A stretch of 64,000 nt of DNA from Mesobacillus zeae (GCF_003570705.1 NZ_QWVT01000018.1:84020-148019), one strand, 5' to 3'. Shown: positions 7,750 through 16,624, numbered from the stretch's first letter. Notes: generated by a model from the letters alone, not told the origin. A program made the numbers and translations.

Positions 7750-8970
7750 GATATTGTCGCAATTACTGACGAGCTGCAGGAAACGATTGCGCGCTATACC
7801 TACGATGAGTGGGGGAATCTGTTAAAGTTAGATGCGTCGACTCCGCTTGGTGCCGAAGTGGCATCAGCCAATCCGTTCCGCTAAGTCGGAAAGTATGGAG
7901 TGCAGTATGATAAGGATACAAAGCTTTATTTCATGGGATGGAGGGACTATGACTCCAAAGTAGGCCGCTTTATTGTGGCGGATGATTATGAAGGGGAGGA
8001 TGACAATCCTATTTCCTTCAACCGTTACCTGTATGCGGAAGCTGATCCTGTCAACAACATCGACCCGGATGGCCTGGCGCCGAAGTGGCTAAAGAAGCTC
8101 AAGAAAGGGATCAAAAAAGCATCAAAGGCAGCCTAAAATTATGCCATCGGGGATGATATCCGGACGATTAGGAGCAGGAAGACGAAGTGGTACCAAAAAG
8201 CCGGTGCAGCTGTCTTCATCGCATCGAACTTCATTCCGGGCGGGGGTGTGGTTTCCAAGCTGGCCAAGGCAGCCTACAAGGGAACCTCAAGGGCAGTCAA
8301 GGCATACAGGACGGTAAAGAAAGTCTCCAAGAAGACATACCGTTCAACAGCCAAGCGTGTGGCCGCGAAGGTATACAAGAGGCCGAAAACAGTGCCGGCA
8401 AGATCAATCAAGAGCAGTCCGAGAAAAGAAAGCCGCTCAGCCGCCAAAGTAACCCGGACAACGAAGAAAGCAAAGCCGAAAGTGGCCAAGCGAACCCAGC
8501 AGCCGAGAAAGCAAACCCAAACGAGGATTGAGAAGAGGGAAGGAGATTCAAATAGAGAAAGAAACTTAGACAACTCGAACAATTCAAACAACTTGAACAA
8601 CTCGGATTCGTTTGATAGTAAGGGTAATCTAGGAAAGCTAACTTATAATAAAGATGGTACATGGACTTCATCTGGGGGATTAGAATATGGTTATGATAAG
8701 AAATTTGGTAATCGAGTAAAACATATATTGGCTCATCTCGAGTCTAATCCAAACAAAATGAACCATACTGTTTTTAATGTACCTAAAACTAAAGTTCTGC
8801 CGCTAATAGACGAAGCTTGGATGAAAAAAGGTCAACCATTATTAGGTGATCCAGGAGCCTATATTGTTCCAATGGGCAGAGTAGTAGGAACTAATGGAGA
8901 AACAGCGCTTCGTTTAGTGGTGAAACCTAATACAAATAAAATTATTACAGCATATCCAGTATCACCGTAG
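7750..8970 (+). pseudogene. WapA/RHS polymorphic toxin, C-terminal part, broken by two stops
   Basis: One continuous frame contains RHS core sequence (ELQETIARYTYDEWGNL, YDKDTKLYFMGWRDYDSKVGRFI, ADPVNNIDPDG). A basic linker follows, then a C-terminal module (WTSSGGLEYGYDKKFGNRVKHIL...PLIDEAWMKKG...IITAYPVSP). It is interrupted by TAA at 7882-7884 (after NPFR, where TAY-G normally follows) and TAA at 8134-8136. No N-terminal RHS repeats or secretion signal are present, so this is an orphan cassette. The last ~100 residues resemble the compact RNase-type toxin tips of such proteins (His in VKHIL, TAYP near the end). That catalytic assignment is inference. Base composition turns AT-rich from about 8560, at the toxin tip. 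Confidence 0.75.
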
Positions 8971-8999
8971 AGACGGTGTAGTAAAAGAGGAGGTGGAAA

Positions 9000-9239
9000 A
9001 TGCATATCTTTAATGGAAATGTAGTGTGCCCCCGATGTGACGGTAATGGTCTAGTGTATAAATCTAGAGTTGTTGATTTAGACTTGATTATTTACATCTG
9101 TGATGAATGTGAAGCATCGTGGCAAAATGAGGAGATTATCTTAAATGAGTTTCAAGACTTAAGTGCTTTTCTTCAAGATAAAGGACTTGTTTATGAGGAT
9201 GTCCGATTTGTTGATTTAGGATATGATTGGAAAAAATAG
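9000..9239 (+). CDS. Putative immunity protein with zinc-ribbon cysteines
   Basis: A 79-residue intact gene starting 30 bp after the RHS toxin stop, with GGAGGTGGAAA at the start. Two CxxC pairs, CPRC (about 11-14) and CDEC (about 34-37), form a probable zinc ribbon, followed by an acidic C-terminal half (FQDLSAFLQDKGLVYEDVRF). Its place directly behind a polymorphic-toxin tip, its small size and its acidity are what one expects of a cognate immunity protein. No named immunity family is recognised. It stays intact although the toxin frame is broken. Confidence 0.6.
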   Translation: MHIFNGNVVCPRCDGNGLVYKSRVVDLDLIIYICDECEASWQNEEIILNEFQDLSAFLQDKGLVYEDVRFVDLGYDWKK

Positions 9240-9244
9240 TGATG

Positions 9245-9282
9245 AAAACCTTGATTGGCTATATGCCTCTCAAGGTTTTTTT
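9245..9282 (+). terminator. Terminator after the first immunity gene
   Basis: AAAACCTTGA pairs with TCAAGGTTTT (10 bp) and runs into T7. The loop TTGGCTATATGCCTC is nearly the same as in the hairpin at 10283-10316, showing the two cassettes share their downstream border. Confidence 0.7.
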
Positions 9283-9286
9283 GGGG

Positions 9287-9547
9287 GGTGGGTGACGAGT
9301 AAACTGCTTGTTACTCATTAAATAAGGATAACCGTAATAATCCCAATACCATCTTTTAACAAATTATATGGTACGCTTAATTGCAGTAAAATGGATGTCT
9401 TGTTTAAAGAAAAATACTTTCTGTTAATAAGGTCAATTTCATCAGATACCACCGTTTTCTCTTATTAAAACCTAACCTTCACTTTCCCCATGCTTTTTAA
9501 AATTTTTCGCAACTTCGTGCGTACATAGAACGATTATTAAGTTGAGA
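9287..9547. other. Non-coding AT-rich spacer between toxin cassettes
   Basis: No open frame or RNA is supported. The sequence is AT-rich and looks like decayed cassette DNA. Confidence 0.4.
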
Positions 9548-9620
9548 CTACTCCACCTCAATTAAATCCTGAATGTCAATGTCTAACACTTTGCATACTG
9601 TTTCTACCGTAGATTGAGGG
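9548..9620 (-). pseudogene. C-terminal scrap of an XRE-type HTH regulator
   Basis: On the minus strand a frame ending at TAG (9548-9550) reads PQSTVETVCKVLDIDIQDLI, the usual last helix of Cro/CI-type HTH domains. It ends abruptly at about 9620, where the HNH toxin fragment begins on the other strand. That is a recombination junction. Confidence 0.5.
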
Positions 9621-9837
9621 TGAAGAATATCAAAACGCAAGAAAGGCAGCTAATAATGCCAATGCTGCATTGCATAGAAAAGACCCAGAGCTAAAGGGTA
9701 AACAAATTCATGAAATTCACCCAGTTAAATTTGGTGGAAGTCCCACTGATAATGCTAATAAAATTCCGTTGATTCTGAAAGAGCATGCTGAATATACAAG
9801 ATACTGGAACAACCTTATGCGTAATCTAAAAAAATAA
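9613..9837 (+). pseudogene. HNH-type nuclease toxin tip, N-terminus missing
   Basis: The frame is open from 9613 to TAA at 9835-9837 without a start codon or ribosome site. It reads EEYQNARKAANNANAALHRK, then IHEIHPVKFGGSPTD followed by NKIPLILKEHAEYTRYWNNL. The H-E-I-H-P-V-K-F-G-G pattern followed by an NK and a histidine is the HNH/GH-E-like nuclease signature found at the C-terminus of RHS and WapA toxins. Only the tip survives, 23 bp before a SUKH immunity gene. Confidence 0.65.
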
Positions 9838-9860
9838 CTAACTTGTAAAGGAAGATAAGA

Positions 9861-10265
9861 ATGGACGAACAAATTAAAGCTTTATTAAGCCAATTTGAAC
9901 TTAATGAACCAGCTTCAGAAATCGATATTAAAAAGGTTGAAGAACTATTGAGTGTTAACTTTCCACAAGAATATTATGACTTTCTATTAATTTCTAATGG
10001 TGGAGAAGGTGCAATTGGTCAATCGTATTTAGTATTGTGGAAAATAGAGGATCTAATAGATTTAAACGATGCATATGGGGTTGAAGAGTTTGCCCCAGGT
10101 TTATTAATCATCGGTTCTGATGGTGGAGATACAGCTTATTGTATTGATATTAAAAGTGAAATTAAACCATTTGTACAGGTGCCTTTCATTGGAATGGATT
10201 TAAGTGAGGTCCAAAGCTGTAGCAATGACTTCAAAGGGTTTCTTAGTTTCTTAGATAAAGAATAA
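9861..10265 (+). CDS. SUKH (SMI1/KNR4) family immunity protein
   Basis: A 134-residue intact protein with the SMI1/KNR4 pattern: an N-terminal helix (IKALLSQFELNEPASEIDIK), VEELLSVNFPQEYYDFLLISNGGEG, then LLIIGSDGGDTAYCID and a helical end. AAGGAAGATAAGA precedes the ATG. SUKH proteins neutralise nuclease and deaminase toxins of the polymorphic class. The HNH fragment just upstream is the obvious former partner. Keeping immunity after losing the toxin fits protection against sibling strains. Confidence 0.8.
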   Translation: MDEQIKALLSQFELNEPASEIDIKKVEELLSVNFPQEYYDFLLISNGGEGAIGQSYLVLWKIEDLIDLNDAYGVEEFAPGLLIIGSDGGDTAYCIDIKSEIKPFVQVPFIGMDLSEVQSCSNDFKGFLSFLDKE

Positions 10266-10282
10266 TTTATTTATACTGTTTG

Positions 10283-10316
10283 ACCTTGATTGGCTAAATG
10301 CCTTTCAAGGTTTTTT
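10283..10316 (+). terminator. Terminator after the second immunity gene
   Basis: ACCTTGA (10283-10289) pairs with TCAAGGT (10305-10311), followed by T6. It is a near copy of the hairpin at 9245-9282, including the loop sequence. Confidence 0.65.
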
Positions 10317-10364
10317 ATGCAACATTTGAAATTAATTCAACGATTGATAATGTTACTAAGAACA

Positions 10365-10496
10365 CAATATGATAAGGGAACAAACCTCTATTTCATGGGG
10401 GGGAGGGACTATGATTCCAAAGAAGGACGTTTTCTCGTGACGGATGAGTATGAAGGGGAGGATGACAATCCTGTTTCTTTTAAAATCTGTAAATGA
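10365..10496 (+). pseudogene. Second RHS core remnant
   Basis: QYDKGTNLYFMGGRDYDSKE followed by GRFLVTDEYEGEDDNPVSF repeats, at both DNA and protein level, the RHS core of 7903-8033. It then breaks off into FKICK-stop where the other copy continues NRYLYAEADP. It is the seed of a third displaced cassette whose toxin tip has been lost. Confidence 0.7.
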
Positions 10497-10655
10497 ACAA
10501 CCACTAGACTTGACTGCAAGAATAGCAGGTTCAGGGAAAAACTAAAACGGAGTTGATTTAAATGAGATGGTGATGAACAAAGGGAAAATTACTAGACATT
10601 TTGGGATTGATTTAAGGACCGAATTATAGAAATGTGTCCAAGAGGAGGGAAGAAG

Positions 10656-11102
10656 ATGATTCTCGTAAGCTCTTGTTTGGCAGGCATGGAGGTCCGGTAT
10701 GATGGCGGACATTGCCTGGATGGGAAGATTGCGGAGTTGATAAAAGAAAATAAGGTGGTGGCTGTTTGCCCTGAGCTGCTTGGCGGGTTTTCGACGCCGC
10801 GGCTGCCTGCGGAGATTGTCGGCGGTGATGGGGATGATGTGCTTGATGGTGCGGCGAGGGTGGTGGATAAGTCGGGCCATGATGTTACGGAACAATACAT
10901 AGAAGGAGCCCGGCTTGCTTTAAAGAAAGCGCAGGAGCTGGGCGCTTCGGCTGTTGTACTGAAAGAGAACAGTCCGTCCTGCGGCAGCTCGATGATTTAC
11001 AATGGGGAATTCAACGGTACGAAAAAGGCAGGGAATGGTGTGACTGCGGCTCTGTTCAAAAGAAACGGCATCCGTGTGCTGTCTGAAGAAGGGCAGATTT
11101 GA
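10656..11102 (+). CDS. DUF523 / TudS-type desulfidase family protein
   Basis: A 148-residue protein of the DUF523 family, whose characterised members (TudS) remove sulfur from thiouracil with an iron-sulfur cluster. Conserved cysteines are visible in VSSCLAG near the start, VVAVCPELLGG about residue 40, and KENSPSCGSS about residue 108. I chose the ATG at 10656, which has AAGAGGAGGGAAGAAG just upstream, rather than the ATG 24 bp earlier, because MILVSSC is the normal start of the family. It is monocistronic as far as can be seen. Confidence 0.75.
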   Translation: MILVSSCLAGMEVRYDGGHCLDGKIAELIKENKVVAVCPELLGGFSTPRLPAEIVGGDGDDVLDGAARVVDKSGHDVTEQYIEGARLALKKAQELGASAVVLKENSPSCGSSMIYNGEFNGTKKAGNGVTAALFKRNGIRVLSEEGQI

Positions 11103-11115
11103 GCGGAGTTTGGTT

Positions 11116-11138
11116 TGCCCGGCATCCAATGGTATAAT
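11116..11138 (+). promoter_or_regulatory. Extended -10 promoter for the gene at 11174
   Basis: TGGTATAAT (TATAAT at 11133-11138) is an extended -10 element, 35 bp before the next start codon. The -35 region is poor, as is common for extended -10 promoters. Confidence 0.5.
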
Positions 11139-11173
11139 ACAGAGTAAAAAATCACCCTATTATCGGAGGCGCC

Positions 11174-11647
11174 ATGCTTACATTTGAAGAGAAACTTGCC
11201 ATAATTGAATCATTTCCTGAACTCGAGCGTAAAAAGGTTTCGCTCGGACGCGTTAATTTCCACTTTGGAGAAAGTGCGGAAGACAAGAAAAACGTTGTTT
11301 ACCATTTGCATCCGAATGGAAACGGGTTTGTTTACGCCGGGAAAATAGAAGGCATCGATACAGACGATAAAGGAATGGTGAACATCCGTGATTTTTCACA
11401 GGATGAGCTTCGCGATATTATCAAACAGTCCATTCAATCCCTTATGCCGCCAACAGCAGGGGAAACAGCGATCATCGGTGAAGCTGAAGAAGAGCGCTGG
11501 GTAAATGGTGAAAAGCATACCCTGCTGCTTGTCGAGGAAGATGACATGTGGAATGTATATGCCGGCCTGAATCTTGATGGAACTTTCCCCTCATATAACG
11601 AAGCGAAGCAATATCTTGAAGAGGAAGGCTTTAGCCGTCGGAAATAA
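11174..11647 (+). CDS. Conserved-looking hypothetical protein, 157 residues
   Basis: An acidic soluble protein beginning MLTFEEKLAIIESFPELERK, with no signal peptide or membrane segment. ATCGGAGGCGCC precedes the ATG. It has a strand-rich middle (FHFGESAEDKKNVVYHLHPN), an acidic stretch (EEERWVNGEKHTLLLVEEDD) and a helical end (YNEAKQYLEEEGF). I do not recognise the family. Codon use is like the core genes, so it is probably a regular Bacillaceae gene. Confidence 0.6.
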   Translation: MLTFEEKLAIIESFPELERKKVSLGRVNFHFGESAEDKKNVVYHLHPNGNGFVYAGKIEGIDTDDKGMVNIRDFSQDELRDIIKQSIQSLMPPTAGETAIIGEAEEERWVNGEKHTLLLVEEDDMWNVYAGLNLDGTFPSYNEAKQYLEEEGFSRRK

Positions 11648-11681
11648 TTTTAATTAGAATGAAACTGGAAAAATACTGCCT

Positions 11682-11710
11682 TTGACAAGGATAACTTTAA
11701 GTGCAATAAT
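11682..11710 (+). promoter_or_regulatory. SigA promoter of codBA
   Basis: TTGACA (11682-11687), a 17-bp spacer and AATAAT (11705-11710) form a near-consensus promoter. Its transcript would start near 11717, just before the PyrR-binding segment. Confidence 0.75.
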
Positions 11711-11737
11711 GATGATAATTTAAATACTGGTACCTTT

Positions 11738-11858
11738 AAATTCAGTCCCGTGAGGCTGACAAGGACAGCGGAATATGTGAAGAGAGCTGGCGGTTATACG
11801 CCATGCTTTCTTCCTGCAAGAAAGGCTTCCTGTCCACTTATGGCAGGAAGCCTTTTTT
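11738..11858 (+). promoter_or_regulatory. PyrR-dependent attenuator upstream of codBA
   Basis: The leader contains CAGTCCCGTGAGGCTGACAA (from 11743), the conserved PyrR-binding loop and stem of Bacillus pyr attenuators. A perfect intrinsic terminator follows: AAGGCTTCCTG (11822-11832), loop, CAGGAAGCCTT (11844-11854) and T7. By analogy with pyr operons, UMP-bound PyrR stabilises the anti-antiterminator, so the terminator forms when pyrimidines are plentiful. This places the downstream cytosine uptake genes under pyrimidine control. Confidence 0.85.
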
Positions 11859-11938
11859 TGCGCCATCCTCTGTTTGGGCAATATTCTGAAGGAAACTTCG
11901 GTACCAGCACAAACTTTTTTAAAAATGGAGGAATAGAA

Positions 11939-13207
11939 ATGGAAAAGAAAACAGATCGCGATTTTTCATTGCAGGCTGTACCGCAGTCACACCGAAACGG
12001 TTTTTGGAGAATGCTCGTTGTTATGCTCGGCTTCACTTTTTTCTCGGCAAGCATGCTGTCAGGCGGTACGCTCGGCCTTGGACTTACGATGGGCGAGTTC
12101 ATCGTGGCTGTTCTAGCTGGGAACCTCATCCTTGGAGCTTATACTGGAGCACTTGCTTACATCGCTGCCAAAACTGGGCTTTCGACACATTTGCTCACAC
12201 GCTATGCTTTTGGTGAAAAAGGCTCTTATCTTTCTTCGTTTCTGCTAAGTGGGACGCAAATTGGCTGGTTTGGCGTCGGTGTCGCAATGTTTGCGGTCCC
12301 CGTCCAAAAAGTAACAGGTGCAGACACTTATCTGTTAATTGCAGTTGCCGGTCTGCTTATGACAGCAACAGCATTTTTCGGAATGAAGGCTCTCGCGATA
12401 TTGAGCTTTATCGCAGTGCCGGCCATTGCCGTTCTTGGAGGCTTCTCGGCTTTTGAAGCGCTCGGGGATCTTGGGGGAATGGCGGCGCTGATGGATTATC
12501 AGCCGAAGGAAAGCCTTGGAATGGCGGCCGCTTTGACCATCTGCGTAGGCTCCTTTATCAGCGGCGGAACGCTGACACCCGACTTTGCACGATTCGCAAA
12601 CACGAAAAGAAATGCAGTGCTGACCACCGTGCTCGCTTTTTTCATCGGAAACTCGCTTATGTTCTTCTTCGGCGCAATTGGCGCAATTGCCACAGGGCAA
12701 TCGGATATTTCGGAAGTCATGTTCCTCCAGGGACTGATACTTCCGGCCATCATTGTGCTTGGCCTCAACATCTGGACAACAAATGACAATGCCCTTTATG
12801 CATCAGGCCTTGGAATCTCGAATATTACTAAAATCAAAAAGAGCAAGGTTGTCATTTTCAACGGAATCATCGGAACTGTCATGGCGATGTGGCTGTACAA
12901 CAACTTTGTTGGCTTCCTGACGATCCTCGGCGCGGCACTCCCGCCAATCGGCGCCATAATCATTGCAGACTATTTTATCCTAAACCGCGGCAAATACCGC
13001 AGCTTTGAAAATATGAAGTTTAAATCTGTCAACTGGCTGGCGCTCACGGCTTGGGGCGCGGCAGTAATGATTGCCAAATTTGCACCGGGCATCCCGCCGC
13101 TAAACGGCATTCTCGGAGCGGCATTCATCTATACGGTTCTTGGCTTCGCCGCAAACAGAGTTACGGTTGCAGGCAGACTTGAAATGGAAGAGGTGACGGA
13201 AGCGTGA
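11939..13207 (+). CDS. codB: Cytosine permease
   Basis: A 422-residue nucleobase:cation symporter-1 (NCS1) family transporter with about twelve hydrophobic segments. The start region has the family's amphipathic N-terminus ([19 protein letters not shown]). Conserved features include [19 protein letters not shown] and the [14 protein letters not shown] loop. I chose the ATG at 11939, which has GGAGGAATAGAA upstream. Longer in-frame versions would read through the attenuator. It overlaps codA by 4 bp and imports cytosine for the deaminase. Confidence 0.88.
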   Translation: MEKKTDRDFSLQAVPQSHRNGFWRMLVVMLGFTFFSASMLSGGTLGLGLTMGEFIVAVLAGNLILGAYTGALAYIAAKTGLSTHLLTRYAFGEKGSYLSSFLLSGTQIGWFGVGVAMFAVPVQKVTGADTYLLIAVAGLLMTATAFFGMKALAILSFIAVPAIAVLGGFSAFEALGDLGGMAALMDYQPKESLGMAAALTICVGSFISGGTLTPDFARFANTKRNAVLTTVLAFFIGNSLMFFFGAIGAIATGQSDISEVMFLQGLILPAIIVLGLNIWTTNDNALYASGLGISNITKIKKSKVVIFNGIIGTVMAMWLYNNFVGFLTILGAALPPIGAIIIADYFILNRGKYRSFENMKFKSVNWLALTAWGAAVMIAKFAPGIPPLNGILGAAFIYTVLGFAANRVTVAGRLEMEEVTEA

Positions 13208-14472
13208 TTATTAAAAACGCAAAGTTAAGGAACAGGGATGGTCTTTGGCAAATACTGCTGAAAGACGGGAAAATTGAAAAAATCGCACCTGCGGGTGAAA
13301 CCGTGAGCGGCCAGCAAATCATCGACGTTAACGGGAGCCTTGTGCTGCCGCCGTTTGTCGAGCCGCATATCCATCTTGATACAACTTTGACTGCCGGTGA
13401 GCCGAAATGGAATGAAAGCGGCACATTGTTCGAAGGAATTCAAAGGTGGTCGGAGCGCAAGCAGTTTCTAACCATTGAAGACGTGAAAACAAGGGCGAAA
13501 ACCGCGCTGAAATGGCAGATTGCCCAGGGGATTCAGCATGTCAGGACACATGTGGACGTAACTGATCCAAAACTCACAGCGCTGAAAGCCCTGCTGGAAG
13601 TAAAAGAAGAAATGTCTCCATATGTGAATTTGCAGCTTGTCGCCTTTCCGCAGGAGGGAATCCTTTCCTATCCGAATGGCAGGGAACTGCTGGAAGAAGC
13701 GTTGCGTATGGGCGCTGATGTCGTTGGCGGCATCCCGCATTTTGAGTTTACTAGGGAGTATGGCGTCGAATCGGTGAAAACGACTTTTGAGCTGGCTGAA
13801 AAATACAGTTGCCTTATCGATATCCACTGTGATGAAATCGACGACGAGCAATCTCGTTTTATCGAAGTGGTTGCTGCGGAGGCCTACCGCCTAGGAATGG
13901 GCGAAAAAGTAACGGCGAGCCATACGACTGCAATGGGATCCTACAATGATCCTTATACATCCAAGCTTTTCCGGCTGCTGAAGCTTGCAGACATCAACTT
14001 TGTATCGAACCCACTGGTCAATATCCATCTTCAAGGGAGATTCGACACTTATCCGAAGCGGAGGGGCTTGACCCGGGTAAAAGAACTGCAGGAAGCCGGC
14101 CTGAATGTTTGCTTTGGCCATGACGATATTTTCGATCCGTGGTACCCGCTTGGAACAGGAAATATGTTGAAGGTGCTCCATATGGGTATCCATGTTGCCC
14201 AGCTGATGGGCTACGAGCAAATTGTCCGCTCTCTCGACCTTATCACGGATAACAGCGCAAGGACCTTGAACATTCAAGGTATGTACGGAATTGAAGAAGG
14301 CAAGCCGGCGAATTTGATTGTACTTGCGGCGGAAAATGAATATGAAGCAGTCCGCAAGCAGGCAGCTGTCCTCTATTCCATTCGCGAAGGCCGCATCATT
14401 GCAGAAACAAAGCCTGCAGAAACGACGATCAGCCTCGGGGGACAGGTAGAAAAGGTCACATATAATAAGTGA
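13204..14472 (+). CDS. codA: Cytosine deaminase
   Basis: A 422-residue amidohydrolase of the CodA family, converting cytosine to uracil and ammonia for pyrimidine salvage. Metal and catalytic residues are visible: PHIHLDTTL (metal-binding His pair), the HCDE motif, HTTAMGS (His) and GHDDIFDPW (catalytic Asp region). Translation starts at GTG (13204) overlapping the codB stop, so the two are coupled. The pair is followed at once by a terminator, making a two-gene salvage operon. Confidence 0.9.
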   Translation: MIIKNAKLRNRDGLWQILLKDGKIEKIAPAGETVSGQQIIDVNGSLVLPPFVEPHIHLDTTLTAGEPKWNESGTLFEGIQRWSERKQFLTIEDVKTRAKTALKWQIAQGIQHVRTHVDVTDPKLTALKALLEVKEEMSPYVNLQLVAFPQEGILSYPNGRELLEEALRMGADVVGGIPHFEFTREYGVESVKTTFELAEKYSCLIDIHCDEIDDEQSRFIEVVAAEAYRLGMGEKVTASHTTAMGSYNDPYTSKLFRLLKLADINFVSNPLVNIHLQGRFDTYPKRRGLTRVKELQEAGLNVCFGHDDIFDPWYPLGTGNMLKVLHMGIHVAQLMGYEQIVRSLDLITDNSARTLNIQGMYGIEEGKPANLIVLAAENEYEAVRKQAAVLYSIREGRIIAETKPAETTISLGGQVEKVTYNK

Positions 14473-14480
14473 AAATAGTT

Positions 14481-14513
14481 TGCCGCAGCGGAGAAAAGCT
14501 GCGGCATTTTTTT
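14481..14513 (+). terminator. Terminator of codBA
   Basis: TGCCGCAGC (14481-14489) pairs with GCTGCGGCA (14498-14506) and is followed by T7. Confidence 0.85.
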
Positions 14514-14631
14514 ATGGGAAAAATATCATAAAAATTTCATTGAAATAGAATTCAAAAATAGGGGAAAGTTCCGATATTTAATGAGAAAGGAAATAAAAGG
14601 CTAATAAAAACATGTAAAGGGGAAGGCGATA

Positions 14632-16100
14632 TTGGAAGAAATCCAGAAAATGAAGCTTGAAACTTTAAAATCTAAGAATTCAGCTATGTTTTATACATTA
14701 TTAATCTCACTAATCGCAGCGGGATTTTACAGCGTGGCAGCCAACAAGGTTTTTGAAATTTGGGTTTACGGGATTGAGATTCTTATATTTACAGGATTGT
14801 TTATTGTTCTGCAGTATGTACTAAAAAAAGAATCCTTATTTCCATACTTAAGCATTGTGCTTTTATATTCAGCAGCGAGTACTGTCATTATAGTAAAGGG
14901 GGCTCTGTAGAGGTCATCCAGGTACTGGCTTTCCTTCAGGTATATTCGGTCATCCAGCTTTCCCCTCCGCTTTTTGTAACAGGATCGCTTATGGGGTTTG
15001 GCGTACTCCTGCTGAATTATTTCTACGCTTCCGACAAAGCAGCCGAACCTGCTTTTACAACTGGATTCCTTACGTATTTGCTGACAGCGGCGGCTCTGTT
15101 TGTTTTAATCAAAATAACTGGCAGGCAGTCAATGCTCGTTGAAAGGCTTCTAGTTGAGTCCGTGGAAACCAGGGTTGAGAAAGAAGAGAAACAGGAAATA
15201 CTCGAGCATGAAATCACACAGATGGCGGAACGGATCGCCGAGGTAAACAGACAAATCCAGCATCACAGTGGCGCCCAGCTTGAAATGAAGACTGCTATCA
15301 GGGAAGTGGCAGCGGGCAGCCAAAACCAGACAGAGCAGATTGCGAGCATTGCCGAAAACTCTTTCTCTGCTTCGCAGGCAATGGGAGAGATGGAAGTTGT
15401 CACAGCAGAGCTGTTCAAGGATACGGAACGGGCTCATGGGATGGCAATGGATGGAGAAGGGAAAATTTCAGTCCTACAGTCGGAAATGAATGATGTTCAT
15501 GGAATGATTTCCGGACTGAACAAGGCTTTCGAGCAGTTGACAAATAAAATTCAGGAAACGAATGAATATGCTGTCACGATTCGGGATATCACCACACAGA
15601 CGAACTTGCTTGCTCTGAATGCCAGTATCGAAGCAGCCAGGGCAGGGGAGGCAGGGCGCGGTTTCTCTGTTGTTGCCGAGGAAATCCGCAAGCTTGCTGA
15701 AACAACGAAAACAACGACAGAAAACATTACCGGCAACCTGGAGGAAGTCAATGAGACAAACGGGCTTGCACTTGAAAAAATGAAGCAAAGCGCCGTGAAA
15801 TTCGAGGGAAGTGTCGGCACAACAAAAGAAATGGCCAGTTATTTTGCTGAATTGAACAGCACGATTTCCATTTTGAATAGAAAGTTTACGAGCTTTGATA
15901 CCCTTGTAAAGGATGTGAAAGAAAAATCGACCCAGGTGGAAGTGGCCACAAACGAGATGGCGGCAGTTGCCGAGGAAGCATCAGCAGGCCTCGAAGAAAT
16001 GCATGCAACCGTCGAAACAATCACCGAGGATAATGAAAGAACCGCCGTCAATATGGCCGAGCTGAACGAAATTGCTGCCAAAATCCGGGCAGCCCTTTAG
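14632..16100 (+). pseudogene. Methyl-accepting chemotaxis protein, frameshifted in the membrane domain
   Basis: The first frame (TTG start at 14632 with AAAGGGGAAGG upstream) gives 92 residues with three hydrophobic helices and stops at 14908. The second frame picks up at the same place ([16 protein letters not shown]) with three more helices. It then carries a complete MCP signalling domain with the hairpin tip [20 protein letters not shown] and paired methylation helices. Joining them at the G5 run 14898-14902 by a -1 shift gives one protein of about 489 residues: six helices, no large sensor domain, cytoplasmic signalling domain. It was once, or still is, a chemoreceptor. Whether the shift is mutation, error or programmed slippage (A-AAG-GGG lies there) cannot be decided. 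Confidence 0.75.
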
Positions 16101-16352
16101 GAAGCCGGCCATGCAGTCTGCCCTAGAGCTTCTTTCGAGAGTCATAGAGTGGAGGAAATGCTGCAGACGTCTGAGAGCGGTCAGCCCGAGTGTGAAAATC
16201 CGCAGGGGTCTTGGCGTAGGAAGTCCGAGTTGTGGAAGTGCGGAAGCCTTGTCTTATACCCGGAAAAAAGTTATCCTAAAGGGTAGCTTAAGGAATCTTT
16301 CGGACGGACATAAAGAGGGCGGGCGTGATGCTTGTCCGGGTGAGGTGTAATC

Positions 16353-16589
16353 ATGATGGTCATCAAATATTTGTCGGCATTCCTGCTGCCAGGTCTGCTG
16401 GTTGTTTTTTTTACAAGGGTGGCCTATAACCAAGTCGTCGGCCTTGTGCTTACAGTTGGCCTGATTGCGGCTTCGGTTTATAAAGGCTATACGGACTCGT
16501 GGTGGCTAATTGTAATCGATGCTTTCTCTCTGACGCTTGGCTTTTACTTTTCCAACAGGATGAGACAGCGATTTCGTGAAAATAAATAG
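16353..16589 (+). CDS. csbA: CsbA family small membrane protein
   Basis: A 78-residue protein with three hydrophobic segments. It matches the CsbA pattern FL.P..LVV.FTRV..N..V, KGYTDSWWLIVIDAFSL and a basic tail. In B. subtilis csbA is a SigB-controlled gene directly upstream of uvrBA, the same place as here. Its role is unknown. I could not find a clean SigB promoter in front of it. The start (GTGTAATCATGATG) allows ATG at 16353 or 16356. Confidence 0.75.
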   Translation: MMVIKYLSAFLLPGLLVVFFTRVAYNQVVGLVLTVGLIAASVYKGYTDSWWLIVIDAFSLTLGFYFSNRMRQRFRENK

Positions 16590-16593
16590 GAAG

Positions 16594-16624
16594 AGCCTGC
16601 CGTAACGATACGGCAGGCTTTTTG
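16594..16624 (+). terminator. Terminator of csbA
   Basis: AGCCTGCCGTA (16594-16604) pairs perfectly with TACGGCAGGCT (16609-16619) around ACGA, followed by T5. Confidence 0.85.

Noticed and set aside
11738..11858. Purine riboswitch before codB
   Set aside because: The conserved word and following terminator match the PyrR-binding attenuator. No purine-aptamer core loops are present.
11750..11938. N-terminal extension of codB through the leader
   Set aside because: It would translate the PyrR site and terminator. The ATG at 11939 has an ideal ribosome site and the normal permease N-terminus.
16072..16350. 92-codon frame after the chemoreceptor
   Set aside because: It begins inside the chemoreceptor in another frame and has no ribosome site or recognisable composition. 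The 250-bp gap is left unassigned.
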